In this document: positions 43,608 through 53,352 of the stretch, in pieces
How positions within the stretch are numbered: the first letter of the stretch is position 1
How the letters are laid out: each line of letters opens with the position of its first letter
DNA from: Flavobacterium gelidilacus DSM 15343
GTDB taxonomy: Bacteria > Bacteroidota > Bacteroidia > Flavobacteriales > Flavobacteriaceae
Direction: 5' to 3'
Length of the DNA: 64,000 nt
NCBI RefSeq assembly: GCF_000422685.1
Contig: NZ_AUGN01000011.1
Location: 62,001-126,000, forward strand
Notes under the pieces: generated by a model
The model's input: the letters and a program-made list of their open reading frames with translations, nothing else
The model's database searches: none
Told to the model about the DNA's origin: nothing
Program-made: the position numbers and the translations under genes

Positions 43608-45806
43608 TTAAAAATCATACTTTAAACCACCATAAATATTTCTTCCGGGAGCATTTATTCCTGAAGCAAAAACTCTATACTGCGTATCTAAAATATTTTC
43701 AACGCCTACAAATAAAGTTGCTTTTGGAATGATTGTAAAGGCTGTTTTTAGGTTGTAAGTTTCCCAAGCGGGCATTCCTCCATTTGGAGCATATTGTTCG
43801 TTGTCTTCACCATTTAAGAAATAATCACTTATTGGTTTTTTACCGTTGTATAAAACGTAAGCTTCAATTTTTCCCCAGTTTTTTTCATAGTTCAAGCCAA
43901 CTTTACCATAATAAGGAGGAATGTGATCAAGAGGAGTTTTTTCTTCTTCACTAGTAATTCTTCCTAATGTGTAATTAAAATTAGCTACGTATTGTAAACT
44001 AGAAACTAGATAGCCTTTTATGTTAGTTGAAAAGCCAGTTACATAAGCTCTACCTTTGTTTTGATTCGCTAAAACTTGACTTTGACTTCCATTATATGTT
44101 AGGGTTGATTGACCATTATATAGATAATTGTCTGTAATAATAGCATCGATAAAACGAGTAAAGTAATATGTGTTTTCTATCTGAAAACGTTTATTATTCG
44201 ACTTAATAACCAATCCCAAATCAGTTGTAATTGTTTTTTCAGGCTTCAAATCTGCATTTGGAACTATTACAAATCCACCACCAGATTCAAAAATTTTAGC
44301 TAAATCATCAATATTTGGAACTCTAAATCCCGTACTAATATTAGTTTTTAAATCAATGTTTTTAGAAGGCTTATGAACTAAACCGGCAGTTCCACTATAA
44401 GTAAAGTTTTTTTGATTTATATCATTAAAAGGAAGTGCAAAAAAGGTATCATCTGAAATTGTACTGTTCAAAATAGTGAATCCTGCTCTAGCACCAATAT
44501 TGAAATTTGTTCGTTTTGACAATATTGTATTATAAGAAACATATAAATCATTTCTTAACATATTGTTTTTTCCGTTTGGATAACGTGTGTCAATTATTTT
44601 AATTTCCCCAGTATTAATATTGTTTGAAAAAGCTGAAGAATTTAAATCTTCTAAATAACTTTCAACACCATAAAATAAATCACTTTTAGTAAACTCTTTA
44701 TGCAAATCAATACTTATAGAATACATGTTAACTTTCTCAATTCTATTTTGTAAGTTGTAATTTTCAAATCTTCTATTATGACGACTTTCTTCTACGTTTT
44801 GATAAGCAAAATCTATTTTTAAATCACTATTCAAAAAAACTTTTTCTTTTGTTAAACTATAAATACCTAGAAGTCTTTTTTGTGGTCCATAATACCATTC
44901 AGCATTTTTTAAACCTGAAGAAGAAGCGTCGGTTAATCTGTCGTATCTTGGAATATCTGTACTGTTTGAAAACTGAAAATTTAAACCATGTTCAAACCCT
45001 TTTTGACTTTTATAAGCAACTTTTTGCATTAAATTATACTGCTTAAAACCGGAATTTTTTTGAATAAATTTATCCGAATTTTCGGTTAAAACATCAACTC
45101 CATTTATATTTTCAATATAAAAAGGTCTTTCTCCAAAGAAATTTCCATTATGATTCTTCCTTTTTCCCATTTTCAAGTCACCAAAATCATTATAAGAGAA
45201 AGAAGTTAAGGAAGCCCAATTTTCTTTGGCATAATTTAATTCAAAATGACTTGATTTTTCTTCATTTACAGAGGAATATCTTGTTAAAACATTTCCACTA
45301 ATTCTTTCAACCTGATTCGATATAAATTTTGCTTTTTTGGTAGTCATATTAATAGTCCCACCAAGTGCATCACTTCCAAAAAGAGTTGATGTTGGGCCAT
45401 AAAAAACAGTAACGTTTTCAAGTAAGTTTTCATCAACAGAAATTACATTTTGTAAATGCCCAGACCTGTATATTAGGTTGTTCATTCGTATGCCGTCAAC
45501 TAACAATAAAACTCTACTAGCTTCAAAACCTCTAATTGTTGGACTTCCTCCTCCTTGCTGGGATTTTTGAACTACTAGAGTACCTGAGTTTGATAATAAA
45601 TCGGCTGTGTTTTGAAAATTTTGAAACTCAATTTGTTTTAAATTGATTGTTTCTACTTGAATAGGTAGAGCCTCTTTTTTCTTAGGTAGTCTAACTGTTG
45701 AAAGGACTACCTCTTCAAGATGATTTACCGCAGTAGTGTCTTTTTTGTTTTGTGAAAATGTATATGTAGCTACAAACAGACTATATAAAAGAAAGGCTCT
45801 TTTCAT
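43608..45806 (-). CDS. TonB-dependent outer-membrane receptor
   Basis: The 732-residue protein has a signal peptide (residues 1-19, ending TFSQ). A plug domain follows: LEEVVLSTVRLPKKK is the TonB-box region, then GSPTIRGFEASRVLLLVDGI and VFYGPTSTLFGSDALGG. A 22-strand barrel ends in a terminal Phe (NIYGGLKYDF). The plug resembles heme/hemoglobin and cobalamin receptors; the ligand cannot be fixed. It lies 3 bases after a SPOR-domain gene and is probably translated from the same mRNA. Confidence 0.9.
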   Translation of the reverse strand: MKRAFLLYSLFVATYTFSQNKKDTTAVNHLEEVVLSTVRLPKKKEALPIQVETINLKQIEFQNFQNTADLLSNSGTLVVQKSQQGGGSPTIRGFEASRVLLLVDGIRMNNLIYRSGHLQNVISVDENLLENVTVFYGPTSTLFGSDALGGTINMTTKKAKFISNQVERISGNVLTRYSSVNEEKSSHFELNYAKENWASLTSFSYNDFGDLKMGKRKNHNGNFFGERPFYIENINGVDVLTENSDKFIQKNSGFKQYNLMQKVAYKSQKGFEHGLNFQFSNSTDIPRYDRLTDASSSGLKNAEWYYGPQKRLLGIYSLTKEKVFLNSDLKIDFAYQNVEESRHNRRFENYNLQNRIEKVNMYSISIDLHKEFTKSDLFYGVESYLEDLNSSAFSNNINTGEIKIIDTRYPNGKNNMLRNDLYVSYNTILSKRTNFNIGARAGFTILNSTISDDTFFALPFNDINQKNFTYSGTAGLVHKPSKNIDLKTNISTGFRVPNIDDLAKIFESGGGFVIVPNADLKPEKTITTDLGLVIKSNNKRFQIENTYYFTRFIDAIITDNYLYNGQSTLTYNGSQSQVLANQNKGRAYVTGFSTNIKGYLVSSLQYVANFNYTLGRITSEEEKTPLDHIPPYYGKVGLNYEKNWGKIEAYVLYNGKKPISDYFLNGEDNEQYAPNGGMPAWETYNLKTAFTIIPKATLFVGVENILDTQYRVFASGINAPGRNIYGGLKYDF

Positions 45807-45809
45807 TTC

Positions 45810-46187
45810 TTATTTATTGGGTTTTATTAATAAAGCCAAGGGATACTTCTTTTTAATTTCAAGTAAAGCATTTTCGGCTTCAATTCTAGTTTTGAAACTG
45901 CCAACCCAAACTTTAAATGTCGGATTATTATAGATGATTGTACCGTCAATTTCTTTATAATTGCTTTTAAATTCATTTAATGTTTTCAAAGCGTCATCTT
46001 TTTTGCCATTAAAAATTTGAATTTTGTACAAATCATTTATGGTTATTCCGGTATTAATTTTTCTTTTTTCTTTTAATAATGCCTCAATTTTCGGGTCTTG
46101 TTCTATGGATTGAGAAAAATTTTTGTGCGATATAAAGCTGAATATCAGCACTAAAAAAAGTAATTTGTAAGTCGTTAATTTCTTCAT
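45810..46187 (-). CDS. Secreted SPOR-domain protein
   Basis: The 125-residue protein has a signal peptide (about 1-25). A SPOR domain follows in the C-terminal half (YKIQIFNGKKDDALKTLNEF, then FKVWVGSFKTRIEAENALLE). SPOR domains bind denuded peptidoglycan glycan strands. Being just upstream of a TonB receptor, it may anchor or position the uptake system, but this is inference. Confidence 0.85.
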   Translation of the reverse strand: MKKLTTYKLLFLVLIFSFISHKNFSQSIEQDPKIEALLKEKRKINTGITINDLYKIQIFNGKKDDALKTLNEFKSNYKEIDGTIIYNNPTFKVWVGSFKTRIEAENALLEIKKKYPLALLIKPNK

Positions 46188-46205
46188 AATGAATAATGTT
46201 TAATG

Positions 46206-46236
46206 CAAATTTACACTTAAAATGTATTTGTTAAAA
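46206..46236 (-). promoter_or_regulatory. Promoter of the SPOR/TonB-receptor transcript
   Basis: Minus strand: TTTT (46236-46233), 19 bases, TAAATTTG (46213-46206). The start is expected near 46200, giving a short leader to the ATG at 46187. No Fur-like or riboswitch structure was noticed. Confidence 0.6.
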
Positions 46237-46289
46237 CTAATGTTTTATTTAGAACAAGTATAAATTGCATTTTAAGGTAAAATTAAGGT

Positions 46290-46319
46290 TTTGATAATAA
46301 TCCAATTATTGTATTTTTG
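46290..46319 (+). promoter_or_regulatory. actA: Promoter of the act-cox operon
   Basis: TTTG (46290-46293), 18 bases, TATTTTTG (46312-46319): a strong consensus match. The leader to the actA ATG is about 80 bases. Confidence 0.75.
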
Positions 46320-46403
46320 TCGGAGTTTTAAAAAAGGTGTCAGATTAATTAAGCACATTTATAACTAAAACTATACCAATTATAGTCGATAATCATTTTA
46401 AAT

Positions 46404-47723
46404 ATGAAAAAGGTGGGTAACCATAAATCGTTTTCTAGGATTTTCTTCAGTTTAGCTTTAACGCTATCTTTATCATTAGTTTCTTATTCTCAAGATGCAG
46501 CTATGGCTGATGCACCTGTTGCTGATGCTGCTCCTGCTACTGGTGGTGATGCTGCAAAAGGAAAAGAATTGTTCAATGCAAATTGTGCAGCTTGTCATAA
46601 GTTGGACGCCAAAGCTACGGGTCCTGCGCTACGTAATGTGGCTGAAAAATATGAAAAAGAATGGCTGTATAAATGGATTCACAACAGTGCTGATTTAATC
46701 AAGTCGGGTGATGCATTAGCAGTAAAAGTTTACGAAGAAAATGGAAAAGTAGCAATGTCAGCTTTTCCTCAATTGTCTACAGCGGACATTGATAACATTT
46801 TAGCTTATACTTCTGAGCCTTTGCCAGTAGCTGCTGTTGCTGCTGCTGTGCCAGGAACTGAAGCTCAAGGAGGAGGATCAGGCATTTCAAATAACATTAT
46901 ACTTGGAGCTTTGGCTTTGGTGTTGATGATGTTAGTTGTTATGTTGTTCTTAGTGGGTAATGTATTAAATAAAATTGCAAAAGCAAACGGAATAGAAGCT
47001 CCTGTAAAAGAGAAATCACTTCCTTTGTGGAAAGCATTTGCCAAAAATCAATTCTTAATGGTTGTAACGGCAATCTTGTTCTTATTAGTTAGTGCTTATT
47101 TTGCTTATGGATATTTAATGCAAATAGGTGTTGATCAAGGATATGAGCCAATTCAACCAATTCATTATTCACACAGAATTCATGCTGGTGACAATGGTAT
47201 TGATTGTAAATATTGCCATTCTGCCGCAAGAGTTAGTAAGCACTCAAATATTCCATCATTAAATGTTTGTATGAACTGTCATAAAAATATTGCTGAAGTT
47301 GCTGAAACAACTGCTACAGAAGAATATTCAAAAGCTTTCTACGATGAGCAAATAGATAAATTATACACTGCTGTAGGTTGGGATGAATCAACTCAGTCAT
47401 ATACAGGGAAAACGAGTCCAGTCAAATGGGTGCGTATTCACAATTTACCTGATTTTGTTTATTTCAATCACTCACAACACGTTTCTGTTGCTGGAGTAGA
47501 ATGTCAAACTTGTCATGGACCAGTTCAGGAATATGAAATTCAAAAACAATTTGCACCTTTAACTATGGGTTGGTGTATTAATTGTCACCGAGAAACAAAT
47601 GTAAAAGTAGAAGACAACGAATACTATACAAAAATACACGAAGAACTATCTAAGAAATACGGTGTTAAGCAGTTAACTGCAGCGCAAATGGGTGGTTTAG
47701 AATGTGGTAAGTGTCACTATTAA
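46404..47723 (+). CDS. actA: Alternative complex III subunit A, monoheme plus pentaheme cytochrome c
   Basis: The 439-residue protein has six CxxCH heme sites: one at residue 61 (CAACH) in an N-terminal mono-heme cytochrome c domain, and five at about 268, 289, 367, 391 and 434 in a cytochrome c3-like domain. Two transmembrane helices (about 165-187 and 215-238) join the domains. A signal peptide precedes (ending SYSQ). The Rhodothermus ActA is described as pentaheme, so the N-terminal domain is an addition. It takes electrons from ActB and passes them toward the aa3 oxidase at the periplasmic face. Confidence 0.93.
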   Translation: MKKVGNHKSFSRIFFSLALTLSLSLVSYSQDAAMADAPVADAAPATGGDAAKGKELFNANCAACHKLDAKATGPALRNVAEKYEKEWLYKWIHNSADLIKSGDALAVKVYEENGKVAMSAFPQLSTADIDNILAYTSEPLPVAAVAAAVPGTEAQGGGSGISNNIILGALALVLMMLVVMLFLVGNVLNKIAKANGIEAPVKEKSLPLWKAFAKNQFLMVVTAILFLLVSAYFAYGYLMQIGVDQGYEPIQPIHYSHRIHAGDNGIDCKYCHSAARVSKHSNIPSLNVCMNCHKNIAEVAETTATEEYSKAFYDEQIDKLYTAVGWDESTQSYTGKTSPVKWVRIHNLPDFVYFNHSQHVSVAGVECQTCHGPVQEYEIQKQFAPLTMGWCINCHRETNVKVEDNEYYTKIHEELSKKYGVKQLTAAQMGGLECGKCHY

Positions 47724-47754
47724 TAATAATTTAAGAAGCTAATATTTATATACA

Positions 47755-50700
47755 ATGGCATCAAACAAAAAATACTGGAAAAGTGTTGAAGAGCTAGACG
47801 AAAATAGCTCTATTGTTGAGACGCTAAGAAGCAACGAGTTTGTGGAGCAAATACCAGTTGATGAGTTTTTAGGAGATAAAGAAAATTTATCTTCTTCTTC
47901 AACTTCTCGTCGTGACTTTTTAAAATACGTTGGATTTAGTACTGCAGCTGCATCTTTGGCTGCGTGTGAAGGTCCAGTTGTAAAGTCAATACCTTATGTA
48001 CTTCAACCAGAACAAATAATTCCAGGTGTTGCTGATTACTACGCAACAACGATTGCTGATGGTTTTGATTTTGCTAATATTTTAATCAAAACTCGCGAAG
48101 GTCGTCCTATTAAAGTAGAGAATAACAATTTAGAAGGTGCAAGATCTGGAGCTAACGCAAGAGTTCACGCATCAGTTCTTTCACTATATGATAGTCTACG
48201 TTTAAAAAAATCAAAAATTGATCAAAAAGACTCTGATTGGAATGCTGTAAATGCAAAAATCAAATCTAGTCTTGAAGACGCAAAAGCAAAAGGAGAAAGT
48301 GTTGTGGTTTTAACTAACACTTCTGCTAGTCCTTCAACGGATACTTTGTTAGCAAATTTAATAACTAAATACCCTAATGTTAAGCATGTAGTTTATGATG
48401 CAGTTTCTGAGTCAAATGCACTCGATGCTTTTCAAGCAGTTTATGGTGTTAGAGCTTTAGCTAATTACGACTTTTCAAAAGCTGATGTTATTGTATCTGT
48501 AGGTGCAGATTTCTTAGGAGATTGGCAAGGTGGTGGTTTTGATTCAAGTTATGCTAAAGGAAGGATTCCTAAAAACGGAAAAATGTCGAAGCATATCCAA
48601 ATAGAGGCAAATATGTCTTTAGCTGGTGCAAAAGCAGATAAAAGAATTCCATTAACTATTGCTAATCAAAAACAAGCTTTAGTTAAACTATATAATGTTG
48701 TTTCTGGTGCATCTGTTGGTACATCAAAAATTGACAAATATGAAGCAGATGTTTTAAAAGCAGCTCAACAATTAAAAGCAGCAGGCTCTAAAGGAGTTCT
48801 TGTTTGTGGATTAGATGATGTTGATGCTCAAATGCTAACATTGGCAATTAATAATCAATTAAATTCTGAAGCTTTCAATACTTCAAACGCGATTCTTACA
48901 AGAAAAGGTAACGCAAAAGAAGTAAATCAACTAGTTTCAGACTTAAAAGCAGGAAAAGTTCACACTTTATTAATGAGTGGAGTTAATCCAGTATATACTT
49001 TATCAAATTCAAAAGAGTTTGTAGAAGGTTTAAAGAAAACAAAATTATCTGTTGCATTTTCAATGAAAGAAGATGAAACAGCAAAAGTTGCTTCAATTGC
49101 GGCCGCAACTCCACATTATTTAGAATCTTGGGGAGATGTTGCAATAACTAGAGGGAACTATAGTATTCAGCAACCAACTATTAATCCGTTGTTTGATACA
49201 AAACAATTCCAAGAAGTATTATTGTCGTTAACTGATAATGCAACTTCTTACCATGATTATTTAAAGAGTAATGCTCCTTTAAATGGAAAAACATGGAATA
49301 AAGCCGTGCATGATGGATTTGTTGCAAGTGAAGCTTCAGCTTTAACAGCAACATCTGCAGATTATGCTGCTTCTGCATCTAAATTAGCAAGTGCTAAATC
49401 ATCTGGAATGGACCTAGTATTGTATACTAAAGTTGGTTTAGGTGATGGGCAGCAAGCGAATAACCCTTGGTTGCAAGAATTTCCTGATCCAATTACAAGA
49501 GTATCTTGGGATAATTATGTTACTGTTTCTAAGAAAGATGCTGAAAAATTAGAATTAGAAAATTGGAATGTTGCGAATGGAGGTCTTAACGGAAGTTATG
49601 CTGATATTAAAGTTGGGAATACTACACTGAAAAATGTACCAGTAATTATTCAACCAGGTCAAGCTGTTGGAACGGTTGGTTTAGCATTCGGATATGGTAA
49701 GAAAGAGTCAATGAAGTCTGAAATGCAAGTAGGTGTAAATGCTTATGAGTTATATGCTAATTTGAACTCAAATTTATCTGCAAGTATTTCAAAAGCTAGT
49801 GGTGAACATGAATTTGCATGTGTTCAGTTGCAAAAAACATTAATGGGTAGAGGTGATATCATCAAGGAAACTACATTAAGTACTTTTGTAAAAGAAAATT
49901 CAGAAGTTTGGAATCCAACTCCTATGGTTTCTTTAGATCACAAGGAAGTTCCTGCTACATCAGTAGATTTATGGGAATCATTTGATAGATCAACAGGTCA
50001 TCATTTTAATTTATCTATTGACTTAAATGCTTGTACAGGTTGTGGAGCATGTGTTATAGCATGTCACGCAGAAAATAATGTGCCAGTAGTTGGTAAATCT
50101 GAAGTAAGAAGAAGTAGAGATATGCACTGGTTGCGTATTGATAGATATTATTCTCACGAAGAAACATTTGCTGGTGATGTTGAATTAAAAGAGAATGCTC
50201 ACGGATTGACTAGTGTAATTGGTACATTGAAAGATATGGAAGATCCTTCGGAAAATCCACAAATAGCGTTTCAACCAATTATGTGTCAGCACTGTAATCA
50301 CGCACCATGTGAAACTGTTTGTCCAGTTGCCGCAACTTCTCATAGTCGTCAAGGTCAAAACCATATGGCTTACAACAGATGTGTTGGTACTCGTTATTGT
50401 GCAAACAACTGTCCATATAAAGTAAGACGTTTTAACTGGTTCTTATATAATAAAAACAGTGAATTTGATTATCACATGAACGATGATTTAGGACGAATGG
50501 TTCTTAATCCAGATGTGAATGTCCGTTCTCGTGGAGTTATGGAAAAATGTTCTATGTGTATTCAAATGACACAAAAAACTATTCTTGACGCTAAACGTGA
50601 TGGAAGACAAATCAAAGACGGAGAATTCCAAACAGCTTGTTCATCTGCTTGTTCAAGTGGAGCGATGGTTTTTGGAGACGTTAACGATAAAGAATCTCAA

Positions 50701-50802
50701 ATAGCTGAATTAGCAGAAGATAAAAGAATGTATCACTTACTAGAACATATTGGAACAAAACCAAATGTGTTTTATCATGTGAAGGTTACAAACGATAAAT
50801 AA
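47755..50802 (+). CDS. actB: Alternative complex III subunit B, Fe-S protein
   Basis: The 1,015-residue protein fuses a molybdopterin-oxidoreductase-like half (about 80-740, probably without cofactor, as in known ActB) to a ferredoxin-like half. A twin-arginine motif (S51-R-R-D-F-L-K57) and a lipobox-like SLAAC71 point to Tat export and lipid anchoring. Fe-S ligands lie in CTGCGACVIACHAENN (about 760), CQHCNHAPCETVCPV, CVGTRYCANNCPY and CSMCIQM. It carries electrons from the quinol site of ActC to the ActA hemes. It is followed by actC in the same operon. Confidence 0.95.
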   Translation: MASNKKYWKSVEELDENSSIVETLRSNEFVEQIPVDEFLGDKENLSSSSTSRRDFLKYVGFSTAAASLAACEGPVVKSIPYVLQPEQIIPGVADYYATTIADGFDFANILIKTREGRPIKVENNNLEGARSGANARVHASVLSLYDSLRLKKSKIDQKDSDWNAVNAKIKSSLEDAKAKGESVVVLTNTSASPSTDTLLANLITKYPNVKHVVYDAVSESNALDAFQAVYGVRALANYDFSKADVIVSVGADFLGDWQGGGFDSSYAKGRIPKNGKMSKHIQIEANMSLAGAKADKRIPLTIANQKQALVKLYNVVSGASVGTSKIDKYEADVLKAAQQLKAAGSKGVLVCGLDDVDAQMLTLAINNQLNSEAFNTSNAILTRKGNAKEVNQLVSDLKAGKVHTLLMSGVNPVYTLSNSKEFVEGLKKTKLSVAFSMKEDETAKVASIAAATPHYLESWGDVAITRGNYSIQQPTINPLFDTKQFQEVLLSLTDNATSYHDYLKSNAPLNGKTWNKAVHDGFVASEASALTATSADYAASASKLASAKSSGMDLVLYTKVGLGDGQQANNPWLQEFPDPITRVSWDNYVTVSKKDAEKLELENWNVANGGLNGSYADIKVGNTTLKNVPVIIQPGQAVGTVGLAFGYGKKESMKSEMQVGVNAYELYANLNSNLSASISKASGEHEFACVQLQKTLMGRGDIIKETTLSTFVKENSEVWNPTPMVSLDHKEVPATSVDLWESFDRSTGHHFNLSIDLNACTGCGACVIACHAENNVPVVGKSEVRRSRDMHWLRIDRYYSHEETFAGDVELKENAHGLTSVIGTLKDMEDPSENPQIAFQPIMCQHCNHAPCETVCPVAATSHSRQGQNHMAYNRCVGTRYCANNCPYKVRRFNWFLYNKNSEFDYHMNDDLGRMVLNPDVNVRSRGVMEKCSMCIQMTQKTILDAKRDGRQIKDGEFQTACSSACSSGAMVFGDVNDKESQIAELAEDKRMYHLLEHIGTKPNVFYHVKVTNDK

Positions 50803-50835
50803 AATTTTTAATTAACAAGAAACAATATAAAGGAT

Positions 50836-52242
50836 ATGTCGTCTCATTACGAAGCACCCATTAGAAGACCTTTAGTAGTAGGAAATAAATCCTACCACGA
50901 TGTTACAGTAGATGTTGCTAGACCTGTTGAAGGTAGAGCAAACAAACTTTGGTGGACAGTTTTTACAATCGCACTTGCTGCATTCCTTTGGGGATTAGGT
51001 TGTATGACTTACACTATAACTACAGGTATAGGTACTTGGGGATTAAACAAAACAGTTGGTTGGGCATGGGATATCACAAACTTCGTTTGGTGGGTTGGTA
51101 TCGGTCACGCAGGAACCTTAATTTCAGCAGTACTATTATTATTCCGTCAAAAATGGAGAATGGCAATTAACCGTTCTGCAGAAGCAATGACGATTTTCTC
51201 AGTAATGCAAGCAGGTTTATTTCCGATCATTCACATGGGTCGTCCATGGTTAGGATACTGGGTATTACCTATTCCAAATCAGTTTGGTTCATTATGGGTT
51301 AACTTTAATTCGCCTTTACTTTGGGATGTATTCGCAATTTCAACGTATCTTTCAGTATCATTAGTTTTCTGGTGGACTGGTTTGTTACCTGATTTCGCAA
51401 TGATTAGAGATAGAGCTGTTACACCTTTTACCAAAAAGATATACTCAATTGTATCTTTTGGATGGAGTGGTAGGGCAAAAGACTGGCAACGTTTTGAAGA
51501 AGTTTCATTAGTATTAGCTGGATTGGCTACACCTCTTGTACTTTCGGTTCATACAATTGTATCTTTTGACTTTGCAACTTCTATCGTTCCAGGTTGGCAC
51601 ACAACAATTTTACCACCATATTTCGTGGCTGGTGCAATTTTCTCTGGATTTGCAATGGTAAATACTTTGCTTATCATTATGCGAAAAGTATCAAACTTAG
51701 AAGAATATATTACAGTTCAACATATCGAATTAATGAATATTGTAATTATGATTACGGGTTCTATTGTTGGAACGGCATATATTACGGAATTATTCATAGC
51801 TTGGTATTCAGGTGTAGAGTATGAACAATACGCATTCTTAAACAGAGCAACTGGTCCTTACTGGTGGTCATATTGGTTGATGATGTCTTGTAATGTATTT
51901 TCTCCACAATTTATGTGGTCTAAAAAACTAAGAACAAGTATTACTTTCTCTTTCATAATCTCCATTGTAGTAAATATTGGAATGTGGTTTGAGCGTTTTG
52001 TAATTATTGTTACATCTTTACATAGAGATTACTTACCTTCGTCTTGGACAATGTTTCAACCAACGTTTGTTGATGCAGGTATATTCATTGGAACTATCGG
52101 ATTCTTCTTTGTATTATTTTTATTATATTCTAGAAGTTTCCCAGTAATTGCTCAAGCTGAAGTTAAAACAATTTTGAAAACTTCAGGAGACAATTTCAAA
52201 AGAGCAAGAGCACAACAAGATAATAATTCAGATAATCATTAA
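50836..52242 (+). CDS. actC: Alternative complex III subunit C, NrfD-like quinol-binding membrane protein
   Basis: The 468-residue protein has about ten transmembrane helices of the NrfD/PsrC family (NFVWWVGIGHAGTLISAVLL, IIHMGRPWLGYWVLPIPN, VHTIVSFDFATSIVPGWH). It holds the menaquinol-oxidation site of alternative complex III. It is preceded by a Shine-Dalgarno-like AAAGGAT, unusual in this window. Confidence 0.95.
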   Translation: MSSHYEAPIRRPLVVGNKSYHDVTVDVARPVEGRANKLWWTVFTIALAAFLWGLGCMTYTITTGIGTWGLNKTVGWAWDITNFVWWVGIGHAGTLISAVLLLFRQKWRMAINRSAEAMTIFSVMQAGLFPIIHMGRPWLGYWVLPIPNQFGSLWVNFNSPLLWDVFAISTYLSVSLVFWWTGLLPDFAMIRDRAVTPFTKKIYSIVSFGWSGRAKDWQRFEEVSLVLAGLATPLVLSVHTIVSFDFATSIVPGWHTTILPPYFVAGAIFSGFAMVNTLLIIMRKVSNLEEYITVQHIELMNIVIMITGSIVGTAYITELFIAWYSGVEYEQYAFLNRATGPYWWSYWLMMSCNVFSPQFMWSKKLRTSITFSFIISIVVNIGMWFERFVIIVTSLHRDYLPSSWTMFQPTFVDAGIFIGTIGFFFVLFLLYSRSFPVIAQAEVKTILKTSGDNFKRARAQQDNNSDNH

Positions 52243-52249
52243 TAATATC

Positions 52250-52771
52250 ATGAGTAAAGTTATACACGCTATATACAATGATGATGATGTATTATTAGAT
52301 GCAGTTCACAAGACTAGATCTGCACATCATCATATAGAAGAGGTTTATACTCCTTTTCCAGTACACGGATTAGATAAGGCAATGGGATTGGCACCAACAA
52401 GAATTGCAATTGCTGCTTTCTTATATGGTTTGGTTGGTTTGTCTGTTGCAACTGCAATGATGAATTTTATAATGATTAGTGATTGGCCTCAAGATATTGG
52501 GGGAAAACCAAGTTTTAGTTATTTACAAAATATGCCAGCATTCGTTCCAATTATGTTTGAATTAACAGTGTTTTTTGCCGCTCACTTAATGGTTATTACC
52601 TTTTACATGAGAAGTAAATTATGGCCATTTAAACAAGCTGAAAATCCTGACGTAAGAACAACTGATGATCATTTTTTAATGGAAGTTGGAATTCACGGAA
52701 ATGAAGAAGAATTAGTATCTTTCTTCAAAACTACTGGAGCAGTTGAAGTTAAAGTAATAGAAAAGCATTAA
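52250..52771 (+). CDS. actD: Alternative complex III subunit D (DUF3341)
   Basis: The 173-residue protein has two transmembrane helices between a soluble N-terminal part (VYTPFPVHGLDKAMGLAPTR) and a C-terminal tail. VPIMFELTVFFAAHLMVITF is characteristic of DUF3341. It is a structural membrane subunit of the complex. The gene is 7 bases after actC and 8 bases before actE. Confidence 0.93.
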   Translation: MSKVIHAIYNDDDVLLDAVHKTRSAHHHIEEVYTPFPVHGLDKAMGLAPTRIAIAAFLYGLVGLSVATAMMNFIMISDWPQDIGGKPSFSYLQNMPAFVPIMFELTVFFAAHLMVITFYMRSKLWPFKQAENPDVRTTDDHFLMEVGIHGNEEELVSFFKTTGAVEVKVIEKH

Positions 52772-52779
52772 TACAAGAT

Positions 52780-53322
52780 ATGAAAAGCTTATATAAAATA
52801 ATAGTACTAGTAGGTTTGTCAATTATGGTAACTTCTTGCCATGATAATGCTAAACCAAACTATCAATTTTTCCCAAATATGTATGAATCTGTTGGATATG
52901 AAACATATTCAGAAAGTGATGCATTTAAAAATGGAAAAGAAGGACAATTAGTGCCAGATGGTGCTATCAAAAGAGGTTTTGTTCCATACGAAATCCCTAA
53001 TACACCTGAAGGTTATGCTATGTCTAAATCTATGACATCACCTTTAGATTCTATATCATCTAATCCAGAAAAAGGAAAAGAATTATATAATATCTATTGT
53101 GCAATTTGCCACGGTGAAAAAGGAAACGGTAAAGGAAAACTAGTAGAAAGAGAAAAATTTTTAGGAGTACCTAGCTATAAAGATAGAGAAGTTACTTCAG
53201 GAAGTATTTTCCACGTAGTAACTTACGGATTAAACTCAATGGGTTCACATGCAAATCAACTTTCACAAGAAGAAAGATGGCAAGTAGCTGATTATGTTTT
53301 AAAATTGAGATCAGAATTATAA
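52780..53322 (+). CDS. actE: Alternative complex III subunit E, monoheme cytochrome c lipoprotein
   Basis: The 180-residue protein has a lipoprotein signal with the lipidation cysteine at 20 (MVTSCHD) and one heme site, CAICH at 107-111, in a cytochrome c fold. GLNSMGSHANQLSQEERWQV probably supplies the distal Met. It is anchored at the periplasmic face of the complex. Confidence 0.93.
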   Translation: MKSLYKIIVLVGLSIMVTSCHDNAKPNYQFFPNMYESVGYETYSESDAFKNGKEGQLVPDGAIKRGFVPYEIPNTPEGYAMSKSMTSPLDSISSNPEKGKELYNIYCAICHGEKGNGKGKLVEREKFLGVPSYKDREVTSGSIFHVVTYGLNSMGSHANQLSQEERWQVADYVLKLRSEL

Positions 53323-53352
53323 TTGTAAAACACTTTTTTGAAAATAAAAGAT

